Source: Typhlomys cinereus (taxonomy: Eukaryota > Chordata > Mammalia > Rodentia > Platacanthomyidae). Taken from it: 64,000 nt of DNA. Below, piece after piece: positions 28,521 through 41,099 of the stretch. Position 1 is the stretch's first letter; each line of letters starts with the position of its first letter. A program made the translations under genes and the position numbers. The notes beneath the pieces are model-generated. The model saw only the letters and a list, made by a program, of their open reading frames with translations, ran no database searches and was not told where the DNA came from. The stretch lies in the NCBI GenBank assembly GCA_023101885.1, contig JALPQD010000360.1, forward strand, positions 1,724,074 through 1,788,073. The letters run 5' to 3'.

Positions 28521-29154
28521 AAATATATTTAGGATGTAGATACTTATAATTGAGCTCCCAGTTCCACATGGTTGAGCACACATGATAAAGCTGAATGATA
28601 GCACTTTTGTCCATCTTCTAGGAGACCAAATTCATGGTGTGAGCACACGGAGCCCTGGCCCACGGGAGGCGTCCTTGTGGGCACATGGAGACCCAGGCCA
28701 CAGGAAAAGCTATAACTCCTATGTTAAGTATTACAGTCCACCACCCCCTGGATTCCAGCTTTTCATCCATCTCTTCTTCCAAGTCCAGCCTTATTGGTGG
28801 TGTATGCCCTCACATGTCATGGGCAACCGATGTAGGCTCTGTGAGGGACCCTCTTGGCTGCTGTAGTGGATAGTGAAACCTACACAAGCGCTGACATGAT
28901 CTCATGGTAACTAGTGATGTGCATATGCATGGACACACATAATGACAATATGCACAGGCATAACAATAACACGCGTGGGCATAACAACACGCACATGTGT
29001 GGTGCAAATGACATTGTGAACATCGACTAGTCACTGCTGTGACATTGTACAAGGACAGTTTCACAAGATTCTAACCATCAAGGGACACTGAGCCAGGAAT
29101 CTGTGAATATATATACAGTGATCCTAATAAAACTTCCAATAAAAAAGGAGAAGC

Positions 29155-29485
29155 CAGGGCCTGCACGCATGGCTCAGGGGTGAGGTGCTTACTGTGCAAA
29201 TATGAGGACCTGAATTCAGATCCCTCCACTCATGTGAAAAACTGGGTACTAGAAGGTAGAGTTGGGAGGATCCCAGGGGCTTGCCTGAATCAGCACGCCC
29301 AGGTCAGGTGAAGGACCCTGTCTCAAAAGCTAAGGTAGAGCGTGATAGAGGAAGACTTCGATGCTGACCTCTGACCTCTACACAGGCATGTGCATCTACA
29401 CACAGGTGCATACATGCATGCTCATGCACATGCATACACACATGCACACACAGGTACACATGCACACGCGTGTGCACACACGCAC
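29155..29485 (+). repeat. B4-like SINE with CA-rich tail, sense
   Basis: GCATGGCTCAGGGGTGAGGT, GAGGACCTGAATTCAGATCC, CTGACCTCTGACCTCTACAC and a (CA/TG)-rich tail. Confidence 0.65.
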
Positions 29486-29751
29486 CCTGACGTGGGTGTC
29501 TCAGCAATAGACTGCTTGCCCAGCATGTTCCAGGCCTGGGCTCTACAAAAATAAAAAGTTTTTTTGTAAAATACAGTTTTGCATTTTAAACGAGTTGCAT
29601 TTGAAAAGGCTCTTAGGGTCAGTGGTGAGCATCAAGCCAGGGAGCAGGACTGCCTGGATTTTATTATCTTCCCTGGGTCCGTTTATTTGCCTATAAATTA
29701 TCAAAGTCAGACTGTCTCAGGAAGAGCTAGAGAGAGGGATTTTTTTCTTTT

Positions 29752-29754
29752 GCC

Positions 29755-29792
<38 letters not shown>

Positions 29793-30018
29793 CACTAGCA
29801 CTGTGTGTCCCTGTGGAAGCCCAAGGGTGACTTCAGGAATCACCCTGGATGGCCTCTACCTCCTATTTACTTTGCTCTGGGATTTCCCAGGCTCCGCCTT
29901 CCAGGACCAGAAGTGCAGACCACCACCATCTCCACCCAGCATGGAATCCGGGATCTGAACTCAGTACCTTCTGCTTGCAAGACAGCGACTTAACCCCTGA
30001 GCCGTGTCTCTGATCCTT
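29752..30018 (-). repeat. B2-superfamily SINE, antisense
   Basis: (GT)n(GA)n tail, GTGACTTCAGGAATCACCCT, GGGATTTCCCAGGCTCCGCC, end TTAACCCCTGAGCCGTGTCT. Confidence 0.8.
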
Positions 30019-31040
30019 TCATAAATATGCTTTTGATACAATACCATGCCCCGATCTGAAGAACACAGCTCCAGGCACGTGGGCGAGCACTTCCTCCCAC
30101 AGCCACGCTGCTGCTAGTCAACGCTAACATTCGTCTCTCACCCCAGCAAGCCCCCACCTTCTCCTGAAGTACAGAAGACCACCTTCAGCTCAATGCGCCG
30201 CTGCTGTGTGCACAACCATCCAATGTCTTTCGGTACTAACTGGGGAGACCCAGTCCTTTCACAGGTCAGGAGCTGGGACACCCATGAACGCCTCCGTCCC
30301 CCACCCTGCTTTTCCTGCCGCAGGACATTTGCTCTTCCTCCGGGTACTACTGAGAACCCTGGCGTGGTTCTCAACTGTGCCCCGCTGTCCCCCCTGTCCA
30401 GGGACATTTGACCACATCTGCAGATGAGCTAGCGGTGCTGAAGTTCACATGCTCCAAGCAACCTCCACACGGCAAAGGATGGCACGGGTTGCAAGCTCTG
30501 CCGGTCGCTGCCCGCCCTGAGTCCTCAGTGCCTCGCTGTGTCCAGGCCAGAGCCCCCCATCGGCTGCAAGGAGTCAGGACAGGTCACCTCTGCTGCCCCA
30601 GGCCTTCGTAGGTACCCGACCTTGCCGTCGCCTGGAGGCCCTATGTCGTCTGGTCCCGTGACCTCTAGCCTCACCTGCCCATCGTACCCCCTCTCCCCAT
30701 CCTGTTCAGAGCCCTCAGCGCCTCTAGTCCTTGCTCCCCTCCTGTCTTTGGCTTCAGGCTGTGCAAGGAGCAGCAACCCTGACTGCACACACCTCCCTTG
30801 TCTCCCAGCCAATCTGGCTGAGGACCAGGAGATCAGTCCCTTAGCCAGTCACTGGCAAATCAGGGACGGGGAGAGTCTAGCCATCAGGGTTTGCAGACAG
30901 AGCCTGTAGGAGAGACAACACAGCCAGCCAGTGGAACCCAAGACTTGATCCCAAGGTGACCTGTACGTGCCCAGGAGGACCTTCATCCTGGAGACGGGAC
31001 GGGAGGCAGGAAGGCTAAGGTCGGAGGCTGTCCTTCATTT
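30019..31040. other. Intergenic, nothing recognised
   Basis: GC-richer unique-looking sequence. Open frames on both strands overlap each other and none resembles a protein I know. Confidence 0.45.
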
Positions 31041-31042
31041 TG

Positions 31043-31432
31043 CATGTGTGTGTGTGTGTGTGTGTGTGTGTGACAGAGACAGAGAGGGAGGGAGGGAGGG
31101 CACTGTGTGTGCCTGTGGAGGCCCAAGAGTGACCTCAGAATCATCCTGGATTGCTTTGCCTCCTTTTTGCTTCGTTCTGGGATATCCCAGACTCTGCCTT
31201 CCAGGTCCAGAAGTACAGGCCACACCATTTCTGTCCATTCACTTTTATGTGAGATCCAGGATCCAGACTCGGGCCCTTCTGCTTTGAAATAGAGGCTTAA
31301 CTCCGAGCCATCTCTCCAGCCTGTGACGTGGTGTTACTGTGTAGCCCAGGCTAGCTTTGAGCTCACCGTCTTCCTGTCTCAGCCTCCTGAGTGTTGCGAT
31401 TTCAGAGACACACCAGCGCTCCTGCTCAGAGA
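31043..31432 (-). repeat. B2-superfamily SINE then B1, both antisense
   Basis: The first element has a (GT)n tail, GGGATATCCCAGACTCTGCC and the end CCATCTCTCCAGCCT at 31321. From 31322 a B1 follows: TGTGTAGCCCAGGCTAGCTT, CCTGTCTCAGCCTCCTGAGT. Confidence 0.75.
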
Positions 31433-31599
31433 GCTACGCATGATGCCGGAAGGTAAAGGCAAGAAAAGAGATGGGTGTTAGTGCTGGGACGCACTGGCCC
31501 TCGACTCCCCAAGCCTGGGGTTCAGTGCCTGCAATTCACGGCACAGAAACTGGATTCTAATGCAGTTGTAGGTTAATGGTACCTCTAGGAGGTAAAAAC

Positions 31600-31870
31600 C
31601 CATTTGCTCCTGGGATAATGGATTAATGGGTTATAGCCAGAGTCGCTGCATTGGAAAAGCAAGCTGTCCCGGGAAGCTTGCTCTCTCAGACACCATGTTA
31701 TAACCCAGCGAAAGGACGCTTCACAGATGCCAGGTACACCCGGGCACCATGATCTTGGAATCCCCGATCTCCAAAACCGTGAGCTAAATTGACCTTGACT
31801 CTTTCTAAATTTTCCAGCCTCAGATATTTTGTGGTCAGAAGCAGAAGATGGACCAAGACAGAAAGCAAGC
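31600..31870 (+). repeat. MaLR-type LTR fragment
   Basis: GATCTTGGAATCCCCGATCT, CCAAAACCGTGAGCTAAATT and CCAGCCTCAGATATTTTGTG follow the order seen in old mammalian ERVL-MaLR LTR 3' ends. A 184-codon minus-strand frame (31585-32139) crosses it and looks fortuitous. Confidence 0.5.
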
Positions 31871-32754
31871 GGGGGAGGGGGGCAGAAGAGACGGCGGCTG
31901 AGCGATGCCATCCGAGGGCAGGAAACCAGGGCATGCCCTTGCACCCGTGGGGTGGAGCCGCTCCGAGGAGCTGGGTGCGCCCTGTGTGGGTGCAGGGAAG
32001 GGGGACACTCAGCACGCGTCCCTGCAGCCCCCGGAGAGAACAGTAAGATCAATAGCACCCCAGAGGCTGGGCTTGGAAGAGGCAGGAACTGGTTCTGACT
32101 GGCCAAAGCCAGGGGGAGACACAGACTGGAAGCTGCCATTTCAGGTCAACAGTGGGGTTCCAACATCTGGGGAACAGTATGTGTCCACTTGACTGAGCCA
32201 CGGGGTGCAAGTATGTGAGGGGAACATTCTGGACGGTTCTGTGAGGTGTCCATGCATGAGATGAACGTTTAAGGGAGAATTCCCTTCCCCTCAAATGGAG
32301 AAACCGAGTCCACTTGCGCATAGAGAATGAGGAGAATTTTACTGGTGGAAGAGGAAAAAAAGTACATGCATATGGGACAGAGTCCAAAAAGGTGTCTTCA
32401 AGTCTAACCCTGTTCCCTTGGTTACAGTTTGCTCTGTAGGAGACCCTCAATCCAGGACGGGGAGGGGGTTGTGAGCTGACGTTTACACTGAGCTAGCTAC
32501 AGCCCAGCTCAGTGTGGTTCCCTGTGCAGCCTCCCGCTTAGCTCCAGCTGAGGGGGTCAGACATCCAGGCACCACCCTGGAAGGTTGAGAGGGAAGTGGG
32601 GGGAACCCACCTGCCTCCCTCAGCCACTTTGGGCCAGCAGCACATTTTAACCCTTCTCTGTAGCAGATGTAAACAGCGAAGATCAGACTCCAGGCTGTGA
32701 GCAGCTCACACAAGCAGTCCTGGGTGGGTGATGCAGGGAACAGTCTCACCATTG

Positions 32755-33130
32755 CCAAATGTTGTGGGAAACGGTCTCACCAAATGTTACAGGGTCCCTG
32801 CTCAGGGGCCAAATGTTACAGGAACGATTATGCAGGGTTCTCGTGTCCCGGACTCGAAGATTGAAACCAGAACACGTGTAGAGGATTAAAGTAGGGTTTG
32901 TTAGAGGAGGAGAGGAAGGCTGGACCTTAGACTCCAGACGTGGAGTGCCACAAGGGGCACTCACATGAGAAGTCACATGAGAAGCAAGCAGCTAGAAAGA
33001 ACTCGTGGCCTCTCTTAGCTGTCTGCATCTGCAAACCCAGCCGACACAGGCGGGTTCCCTGGAGCCTGCTAGCTGCCAGCTTAGCTGAAGAACAGGCTCC
33101 GTGAGAGGCTCTACCCCAGGGGAATAAGGC
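32755..33130. repeat. Possible old LTR fragment
   Basis: Three near-copies of CCAAATGTTACAGG (32755-32825), then CGTGTCCCGGACTCGAAGAT, resemble a rodent ERV edge. No partner LTR was found, so the class is uncertain. Confidence 0.3.
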
Positions 33131-33169
33131 AGAGAGCGTACCGGACATCCTCCTCTGGCCTTCGTGTAA

Positions 33170-33694
33170 GCCTGTGTGCGCATGCCTGCACACGCACCTA
33201 CATGTACATGCATACACAACACACATGCACCCACACAGCACATATACATATCTCATGTATCTACACACACTACATGTGCACACAATGCACACATGTACCT
33301 ATACATAATGCATAACACACATGTGCATACATAACACACATGCACTACACACTAATACATGCATGCACAACACAAATGTATGCATAAAGGCATACCACAC
33401 ATGTACATACATAGAACACAGAACACACATGTACACACATGCACACATGTGTGACACGCGCATGCACATACACATAACACAAATAAAACACAACAAAAGT
33501 TCTCTTTTTCTCCTCATTATTGTGTGAGTGCGTATGCGTCCCCAATGTGTGTATATATAGGCATGCGTGGCACCCACACAGAGAATAGTTATGAGCAATC
33601 AGCTCTCTCCTTCCACCCGTGTGTGGGTTGTGAGGATTGAACTCAGGTCTTCAGGCTTCCTAGCAGCCTCTTTACCTGCTGAGCCATCTTACCC
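33170..33694 (-). repeat. CA-rich tract and B2-like SINE, antisense
   Basis: 33170-33480 is imperfect (CA/TG)n. From about 33515 a reversed B2-like body follows, with ATTGAACTCAGGTCTTCAGG and CTGCTGAGCCATCTTACCC. Confidence 0.65.
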
Positions 33695-33814
33695 AAAGAT
33701 CATGCTCCTGGTGTAAGCATTGATGTGTGTAATTATGGATAATTTTTCTAGGTCCCAATGGAGTACTATGTAGAAAAAACCCAGAAACAATAGCAATAAC
33801 TATTGACACTGCCA

Positions 33815-33840
33815 ATAATAATAATAATAATAATAATAAA
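33815..33840. repeat. (TAA)n microsatellite
   Basis: Eight uninterrupted AAT/TAA units. Confidence 0.95.
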
Positions 33841-34019
33841 GTCAGAGCGACACTTGCCTGGCCTGCTAGGTAGCTTGCCTATCACTGCACAAGCTTTGCA
33901 AGTTTCTTGGCAAAGCTGCCAAGCAGAGAAGCAGGAGAGCTGAGCCCCCCCATTGCACCTCCCAAGAACAAGGCTTCTAGCTGAGCCCCCCCATCCCACT
34001 CCCAAGAACAGGATTTATA

Positions 34020-34360
34020 GCAGTTACTCTGCATGTTGCCAATAAAGCCTCAACCAAACGGCTTCAGGGGCACTGAACCCGCAGCAACACCAGAGCCAAC
34101 GGAACTGGCCACACTAAATCCACAGGATGGCTGAGCCAGACAGCATGTCTCTCCAAGTATATTAAAGAGTGCCAACTCCCCAAATCGGTCCTCTGCATCT
34201 TACCCACCTGCCCAGAAAAAGTCTCATCCACTATGGGCTAAACCTTGCCCATCAATTAGACAATCTCCTGCGGGCTTGCTCAGGGCTTAACTCTCAACTA
34301 ATATGTCTTTACAAATGCATTGTCAGGTTGATGCTTGTATCTAACTATCGCAGGTGCATA
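34020..34360. repeat. Medium-reiteration repeat, family X copy 1
   Basis: Shares with 37386-37590 and 41100-41430 a segment around GGAACTGGCCACAC. It shares with 41100-41430 also the block CAATTAGACAATCTCCTGC preceded by a GGGCTAAACCTTGCCC-type stretch. It resembles an old rodent L1/LTR 3' repeat, class not certain. Confidence 0.55.
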
Positions 34361-34839
34361 CAGGGGAGAAAGAAGCAGGGATTCAGGGTGTGGGCAAAGA
34401 TGTTGGAAGATGGCATCCGTGACCCGAGTAGTGTAAACAGCCCCAGCTGTCTGTGAGACCCGTTCAGAAAGCAGCAGTAGAGGTTCTGGCCCTGTAAGGT
34501 TCTGAGGTCCGGTTACGGATGCCTGCACAGGCCTGAGTAGAGACAGTGGCTCTGCCAAGATCAACATTCCAGTGTCGTCATAACCCGCATCAGAGGTTCA
34601 GGAGCGCTGGTGAGAGACCAGGAGTGGCCTGGAAGCTGGGCGACCTTCAGTTAGTGAATTTCACTTCCACTGCTGGACAAGTGTATTAGCACTGAGCTAC
34701 GACCCATCTCCTGTGTGCATCCACCCCCCCCCCCCATCTTGCCAGACAAGTGGTTTTTCCACTAGCTGTAATCCCAGTTGAAAATTAGTGACTTAAATTT
34801 TTTAAATATTTCTTTTTATTTCATGTATGTGTCTTATGC

Positions 34840-35375
34840 TGTAGGTGTGTGTGCACGTGTGTGTATATACACACGTGTTCACGTGTGGGTGTGCAGGTGT
34901 ATGTACACAAGCACACTTGAGTGTGTACCTGTTGAGATCCAAGAGTGATATCAGGAATCATCCTGGATCACGCTTCCACTTTCCTGTGGTCAGCCTGGGA
35001 TTATAATTACACCCAGAGCATGCCGTTAGGGCTAGTCTGGCTCGATTCCCAGGCTCCGCCTTCCAGGGATGGAGTGATGGTCAAGCCTCCACACCCACTC
35101 AGCATTTTACTGTGGATCTGGGGATCTGAACTCAGGTCCCTTTGCTTGAGAGGCAAAGGCTGTAATCACCAAGCCACCTCTGCAGCTCCTTTTACACTTA
35201 CTTATGTCACATGTATGTGTCCTTGTGGGCGCATGCACCATGGCACAAGTATGGAGGTCAGAGGACAATTTCGAGAGTTGCTTCCCACTTCCATCTTGTG
35301 GGGGTTTCGGGGATCAAACGCAGGTCGTTAGGCGTGGTGGCAACTGCCTTTATCTGCTGAGCCTTCTCTTCAGTG
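34840..35375 (-). repeat. Two B2-type SINEs in tandem, antisense
   Basis: The first ends GCCACCTCTGCAGCTCC at 35189 and contains AGGAATCATCCTGGATCACG. The second (35191-35375) has GGAGGTCAGAGGACAATTTC and CTGCTGAGCCTTCTCTTCAG, of classic B2 type. Two B2 subtypes are thus present. Confidence 0.7.
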
Positions 35376-36440
35376 ATTTTTTAAAGTCGACTACGCACAG
35401 TGAAAGGAAGACACATAGTTTGCTCAGATCTCCTCTCAGTTTTGATTGGGAGGGATTTGTCTCTAACAGAGGGAGAAGAAACCCAGCGCTTATCACACGT
35501 GGTCCTGGGACTAGTCAAGCCTGACTCCGGGCAAGGGGTGAGCGGGCATATTGGCTAAGAGCTGCAGGTTGAGAAGAATCCCTTTGTCTACTGCAGTGGC
35601 CCCTGCCAGAAAGGCCTTAAAGTTGGCAGCCGGCAGACCCTGGTGGGCAGGAGGTCACCTTGAGCTTTTGGGTTTCTTCTCTTCTTTGACCATTTCCAAA
35701 ATTTTTCTTCCCTGACACTTTGCCTGTTAAGTGGAGGAAGTAGCCACTAGGAGGCGCCCTGAGCCACCTCTTGCTGGAGGGGTCTTTAGAATCAGGGGCT
35801 TTCCCACGTGATCCTACTTAAATCTTTAACAATCCTAAATCCAAGGCCTGCCACTCCTCCAGCTCAGAACCCAGATAACACTTCACCCCATTTCCCGCCC
35901 AAGCCTATGCAGGACTTTGACTTTGCAAGTTAGAATCAGGACCAAGCAGAGAAACTTCCTTTCACAATGGTAGATGTTTAATACAGAGAAACACAGCAGC
36001 CTAAAATACAGAGAACAAATGACTGCGGACTGCCCAGCTCTGCACAGAGCATCTAAGCCTCCCTTCCACAAGGAGGAGAGAACATCACAGAACAGACAGC
36101 GGTAAGAATGGCAGGGGTGGGGAGGTGTTGTCAGTTGTGACCTCTGGACACAGCAGACGCTGCGCCCTCAAATTCACGGCAACTGTGGCCACTTCTACAA
36201 CACCTACATAAGATGTGTCCATCAACTGGTCCCTGGGCCTGAGGGAAGAACGCTCACAGCCCACCCTGCCCTCCCTGAGAAGCCACTGAGAATGTATGTT
36301 GGAAGGGACCAAGGGGAGCGCCCTTCCTCAGTGGGGTACCCATGACAACGGGGAGCTCCAGTACGGGCTCAGGCACACACCAGTACAGGCAACCCAGAGG
36401 AAACTCAACCGGCCACACCGGCAAAAAGACTTGAAAGCAG
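35376..36440. other. Intergenic, nothing recognised
   Basis: No convincing exon or repeat. Confidence 0.45.
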
Positions 36441-36565
36441 GAGAGAGACTGGTTTGCTGTGGGGAAAGGAGGGGAGACAGGATTGGGTCACATGAGGGTA
36501 AGAAGGACTTAAATTCATTGTATGAGTACACATCATAGAAAATATAAAAAGAAAATCCAAAACCA
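36440..36565 (+). repeat. L1 3'-end fragment, sense
   Basis: GGGGAGACAGGATTGGGTCA, CATGAGGGTAAGAAGGAC and AAATTCATTGTATGAGTACA, then an A-rich end. Confidence 0.45.
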
Positions 36566-37385
36566 GTCAACAAACTATTGAGACTTTGGTAAATCCCACC
36601 CACACCCACCCGCTTCAGACTCTAGCCCAGGAAAGCAGAAGTTTACTGATCCAAATGCCCTTCGTGTTATATAACCAGAGCCGCATCCAAATATTGGTGT
36701 TTAGGACTTGCCTGGGAATTTGGCTGAAATGCAGGGTCCAGCCTGGCCTGCTGGGTCCTGGGGTGTGACAGAGGCTGCTGCCGCTGCTGCTGCAGAGGAC
36801 CCCGCATATGTTCGAGGGTGTCGTTCTCTAGCTGGAGTAAGAAGTGGCTCCCACAGCCGGCCGCAGCAAGAGCTTGACAGCTCATTAGCTCGGTCACCGA
36901 GTGCAGCTGCAAGCGGTCCTGAGCTGTCGCCACCACTCTCCCTAGGGACACGTTGACACCTGCATTTAGCACAGAGGTTGTGACTTATCATGTTGGCTGC
37001 AACTGCCATATCCCCAGCTAAAAGTGAAGGCTATTATTATTGGAGAAGAGGGAACTGCAGGGCGGGGACCAACCTTTCAGGAGCATGTTCTCCGAGAAGG
37101 GTCTAGCTGGGTGAGCCATAGCTCTCCTGGGAACTGGAAAGCATCTGGACGGTGAGGCGCCCCAGTAGAGACACGTGAGATATTGTTTTTATCGGGTGGG
37201 GGAATAAAATCAATGTTCTACGCACACCAAGGAACCTTAGAATGGACAAAAGTGTGGCAGTTGGTCTTCATAGTGCCGATAAAACGCGAATGAACCCAAA
37301 AAGGCCTAGGATGTCATGAATAATGGCAGTTAGTTTAAATCGAAATAAACAAAAACATCAAACAGTTTAGGGGAACAAGGGACCT

Positions 37386-37620
37386 TGTTCTTGATTAAGA
37401 TTTGGCTACAGTTCATACCTCTGCTGGTCGGGAGAGTTCACACCAGCACTAGGAGCCAAGGGAACTGGCCACACCCTACACACTGAAAGAGTGGGGTACT
37501 TTAAAGTCAGGGCCAACTCGACACCTGGTCCTTCACACATGTGCCCAGAGCTGGGTTTCCAGTTGTCGAGTTGGCACTTGTGTCTACCTGGCACCCAAAC
37601 AAACAATAAAAAAAAAAAAA
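37386..37620. repeat. Family X repeat, copy 2
   Basis: Contains CACCAGCACTAGGAGCCAAG followed by GGAACTGGCCACACC, and ends in a poly(A) tract (37605-37621). Confidence 0.5.
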
Positions 37621-37789
37621 ATAGAGGTTTTGAGCAGCCGCGGTGTGACTGTTGTGGCCTATGAAACATCTGGGACCATTTGCTTCCTCAAGGGGGCTGG
37701 GAGGAGGCGCAGGCTATGGCCGAGGCCCCCACAGTTGTTTGTGAGAACAAGTGACATTTCCCACCTTCCCCTCCGAGGGATTCGCTACG

Positions 37790-37875
37790 TCTCCTTTTCC
37801 CAGACTATGAAAAAACAGGTGTGGGGAGGTGAGTGGCTTGCCCAAGTCACACACCAGCTGAGTCATGGGGGCACG
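37790..37875 (+). repeat. MIR core, sense
   Basis: GAGTGGCTTGCCCAAGTCAC and ACACCAGCTGAGTCATGG match the MIR core. Confidence 0.6.
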
Positions 37876-39244
37876 GAGCAAAGTCTAGGGGGTCTGCTCA
37901 CACTGTATTGTGTTCATCCTTCTATAGCTCCGAGGCCCAGTGGCAGCCCTGTCCTTCCAGAATAAGATCGCAGGACCCACGTCACCAAGTTCACCAAGGG
38001 CAATGTCTTCCGAGTACTTCGCATGAATGTTCTAGAGCCAAATCCTGCTCTGTAGTAACAAGGGAATCCCATGGTGTAGATAGGAAGTGTCCTTCTTGAA
38101 GACTCAAAAATGGAGGGTGTGATCCCCAGCTGGGAAGTCCAGGCTCTGACCTAATCAGGAAGTAAATCACTGATGGATTCATAATATGATGTGACTCATC
38201 ATAAGTTACACAGTTCCTAGAACCAGAGTTACCAAACACTGACTGTCTACGCAAGACCTACCTACACACGGCCCATACCACCACTCTTATGATGAAACTC
38301 ACCACCCATACCAGGACAATGTGTTAGAATTAAAAACTATCCTGAAACCCAAAACCTGTGTTGGTAAAAACTTTTATTTTTCATTTCTTTTTCAATTTCA
38401 TTGTTGTTATTGTTACTGTTGCTCTAACTGAATCCCAGAGGCTGGATAACACATAAAGCCAAAATGTTAGGGGATCACATCTAGCCAAGACTTTCTTGCT
38501 GGTGGGAAGTTCATAGATTGCTAAGGAAGCCCAGATCACTACAAGGTGAGAAGTCGCCATCTTACAATAGACCAGAAGATACACTGGTGGCCACGATCCT
38601 TCCTCCCTTATCCGCCGCATCCTTTCCTGATTGAAATATCCACCTTCTGGCTTCGTTTAGACCACGAGCATCCAGTCCAGCGTCTCTGTGCACTGTTGGA
38701 AGCATGAGGAAAGGACAACTGTGGCTGGTGCTGAGACCATGGCTCGTTTACTGATTCTTTCAAATTCGTTTACTGATTTCTTTTCAATTTTTTAATTTAT
38801 TTTTATTTATTTTTTATTGTTTGTTTATGTGCCAGGTAGACACAGCTGGGGACATCTCGGTCACCTTGTGACCATCCAATCCTGTGCTGCTGTAGTGTGC
38901 ATTCGACTGAGGTGCAGTTGCATGCCTCAGTTTCCCTCTGCACTGCCATACACTCCGGGTGGTAACTCTTGTTTCTAGGTCATTACTTTAGTGATAAAAG
39001 TAAACTTTGGGAGGGGGTGGGGTCGAGAAAGAGAGAGGATGGGAGGAAGGTTATGAATGCGTATTCCATCCTGGAGATAACAATCGGTATAGAAATGGTT
39101 GTGTTAGTCACAGTCGCCATTTTTAAAAGCCTCCACCTTAACTAAGTCTTCATTTTGTAAAGACCACACCTTCCTGTCCTGCTTCCCTAGTAGGCTCCTC
39201 AATTGCTCAGCAATGCCTGAGACAGGAAAGCTTGTGATCCCCAC

Positions 39245-39276
<32 letters not shown>

Positions 39277-39400
39277 TTCTCCCTTCTGCTCTCCAAGTTC
39301 TGGTCTCTTCCCCTACTCTCCTTCTCCTCCTCCCACCAGGCTGTCATGGCGGCTCTCAGTTCCTGTTCTCTGACTGAAGCTATCCCTTCTGTTCCTTTTT
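37876..39400. other. Intergenic, nothing firm
   Basis: 38400-38600 may hold an ancient repeat (CTTGCTGGTGGGAAGTTCAT). A (TC)n tract lies at 39247-39284. No exon seen. Confidence 0.4.
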
Positions 39401-39414
39401 TTAAAAATATTTTG

Positions 39415-39685
39415 TGTGTGCATGTGTGTGTGTGTGTGAGAGAGAGAGAGCACTATATATCCCTGTGGAGGACAAAGGGTGACTTTGGGAATTATCTTGA
39501 ATTGCTTCTACCACCTTCTTGCTTTACTCTGGGATTTCCCAGGCTCCACCCACTAGAGTAAGAAATACAGGCCAAGGGCATTTTCCTCCTGGCATTTTTT
39601 TTTTTTACATGGGATCTGGGGACTGAACTCAGGACTTGGTGTTTGTGAAACAGAGTCTTAACCCCTGAGCCATCACTCCAGCCCT
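39415..39685 (-). repeat. B2-superfamily SINE, antisense
   Basis: (GT)n(GA)n tail, CCCTGTGGAGGACAAAGGGT, end CCTGAGCCATCACTCCAGCC. Confidence 0.8.
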
Positions 39686-39915
39686 GCCTGGAGACAAGGT
39701 TGTGAGTCAAGGTCTCTCACTGAACCTGGAGTTTCACAGATTTAGCTACACTGGCTGGCCCGCCCGCCTGTGGAATCCCGCAGTCTCTGCCTCCCCAGCA
39801 CGGGGATCACAGGCATTCGCTGCCACACCGGCATTTCCATAAGTGTTGGAGATCTGAACACAGTGCTTCATACTCGTTCCACAAGCGCTTTGCAGACTGG
39901 CCCATCGCACCTTTT
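39686..39915 (-). repeat. B4/B1-like SINE, antisense
   Basis: GGTCTCTCACTGAACCTGGA, CTCCCCAGCACGGGGATCAC, AGGCATTCGCTGCCACACCG. Confidence 0.6.
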
Positions 39916-40119
39916 AACCTTACCAGGAGATCTGGTTTTGGACAGGACATTATGAGAATGTATGGAGACACTTAAATAAAGAAACCACTTTAATCATTGA
40001 TAGATAGTAAAAAAAATCCCACTGCATGTCAAATAAATAACATTTCTATTCATATCAGTCTCATGTTCCCAAAAGACTTATTATTTAAAAAAGCTTATTT
40101 ATTTATTCAGCCCATGCTA

Positions 40120-40372
40120 AATGTGTGTGTATCAGAGGACACTGTGTATCCCTGTGGAGGACCAAGGGTGACTTCAGGAATCATTCTGGATTGCTTCTTC
40201 CTCTTTTTAGCTTTGTTCTGGGATTTCTCAGGCTCTGCCCATCAGGGCCAGAAATACAGGCTGCCACCACAGTTTCCTCCTGGAGGTTTTTTTTTTTTTT
40301 TTTACATGGGACCAGGGATTGGAACTCAGGACCTTCTACTTTCGAAGCAGAGTCTTAATCCCTGAGCCAGCC
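40120..40372 (-). repeat. B2-superfamily SINE, antisense
   Basis: CCCTGTGGAGGACCAAGGGT, TTCTGGGATTTCTCAGGCTC, end TTAATCCCTGAGCCAGCCCC. Confidence 0.78.
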
Positions 40373-40479
40373 CCCAAAGGACTTACTGAGGAAAGTGGCA
40401 TTGTTCTCCTTGTTTTGGAATACTGCTCTGTTTAATCTTTTGGTTGGTTATGCAGCCTGGGCTGGCTGATTCTCCTGGC

Positions 40480-40854
40480 TCAGTTTACCCCCTCATAGGA
40501 TAACAGGGTGCGCCCACCACAGTGGTCTCTGCAAATCTCTTTAACGTTTGGCCTCATGGAAGACAGCTGGATTCTCACCTGCTTCTGCACTTGCTCTGAC
40601 ACTGTGTCTCTGGCAGGAAGCTGCTGGGAGACGCCACTGGGCTCCATGATCTGAGGAGGAAGAAAACCTCTAAGCGCTGTGGAGAATGCTACGGGCACCA
40701 GCCCAAGGCTCTTCCTGCTGAGGCAGCCGGTCTCGGTCTGCAGCTGCACTGACTCAGGTGCCTGACCTTGAGGACCCTGGTCCAGCTGGAGGTCATCCCC
40801 AGCATCTCGATTCTCACTGGGCTCCTGCAGCTGCTGAGGATGAAGGTGACCCAA
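40480..40854 (-). other. Unassigned exon-like open region, minus strand
   Basis: A 124-codon open frame with no match I recognise. Inside it, on the minus strand, two stretches look like exons: 40830-40767 (preceded by CTTCATCCTCAGCAG, followed by GTCAGG) and 40650-40579 (preceded by TTTTCTTCCTCCTCAG, followed by GTGAGA; 24 whole codons including MEPSGVSQQLPARDTVSEQV). It could be an unannotated gene, a decayed exon pair, or chance in GC-rich DNA. Confidence 0.3.
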
Positions 40855-41099
40855 ATCTGTGACATCTTACACCCCAGTCTCTAGAGCTGCGAGCGGAATA
40901 AACTTCGATGCTTTATATGTTACCCAGAGATTCACTCACAGTCACAGAACACGAATGAAGATAATTAGCAAATCAAAACTTCCGCCAGTACAAATCTGGG
41001 CTCCAAAACCAGAGAGAAGAGGAGGCCGGGGAAAGAAGGTTGTTGCAGTTCACCTGCATGATTGCTGATAAATGACCATCAAATGGTTTAAGAAAACAA

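Noticed and set aside
31585..32139. 184-codon minus-strand frame
   Set aside because: Crosses a MaLR-like LTR fragment; no recognisable domain.
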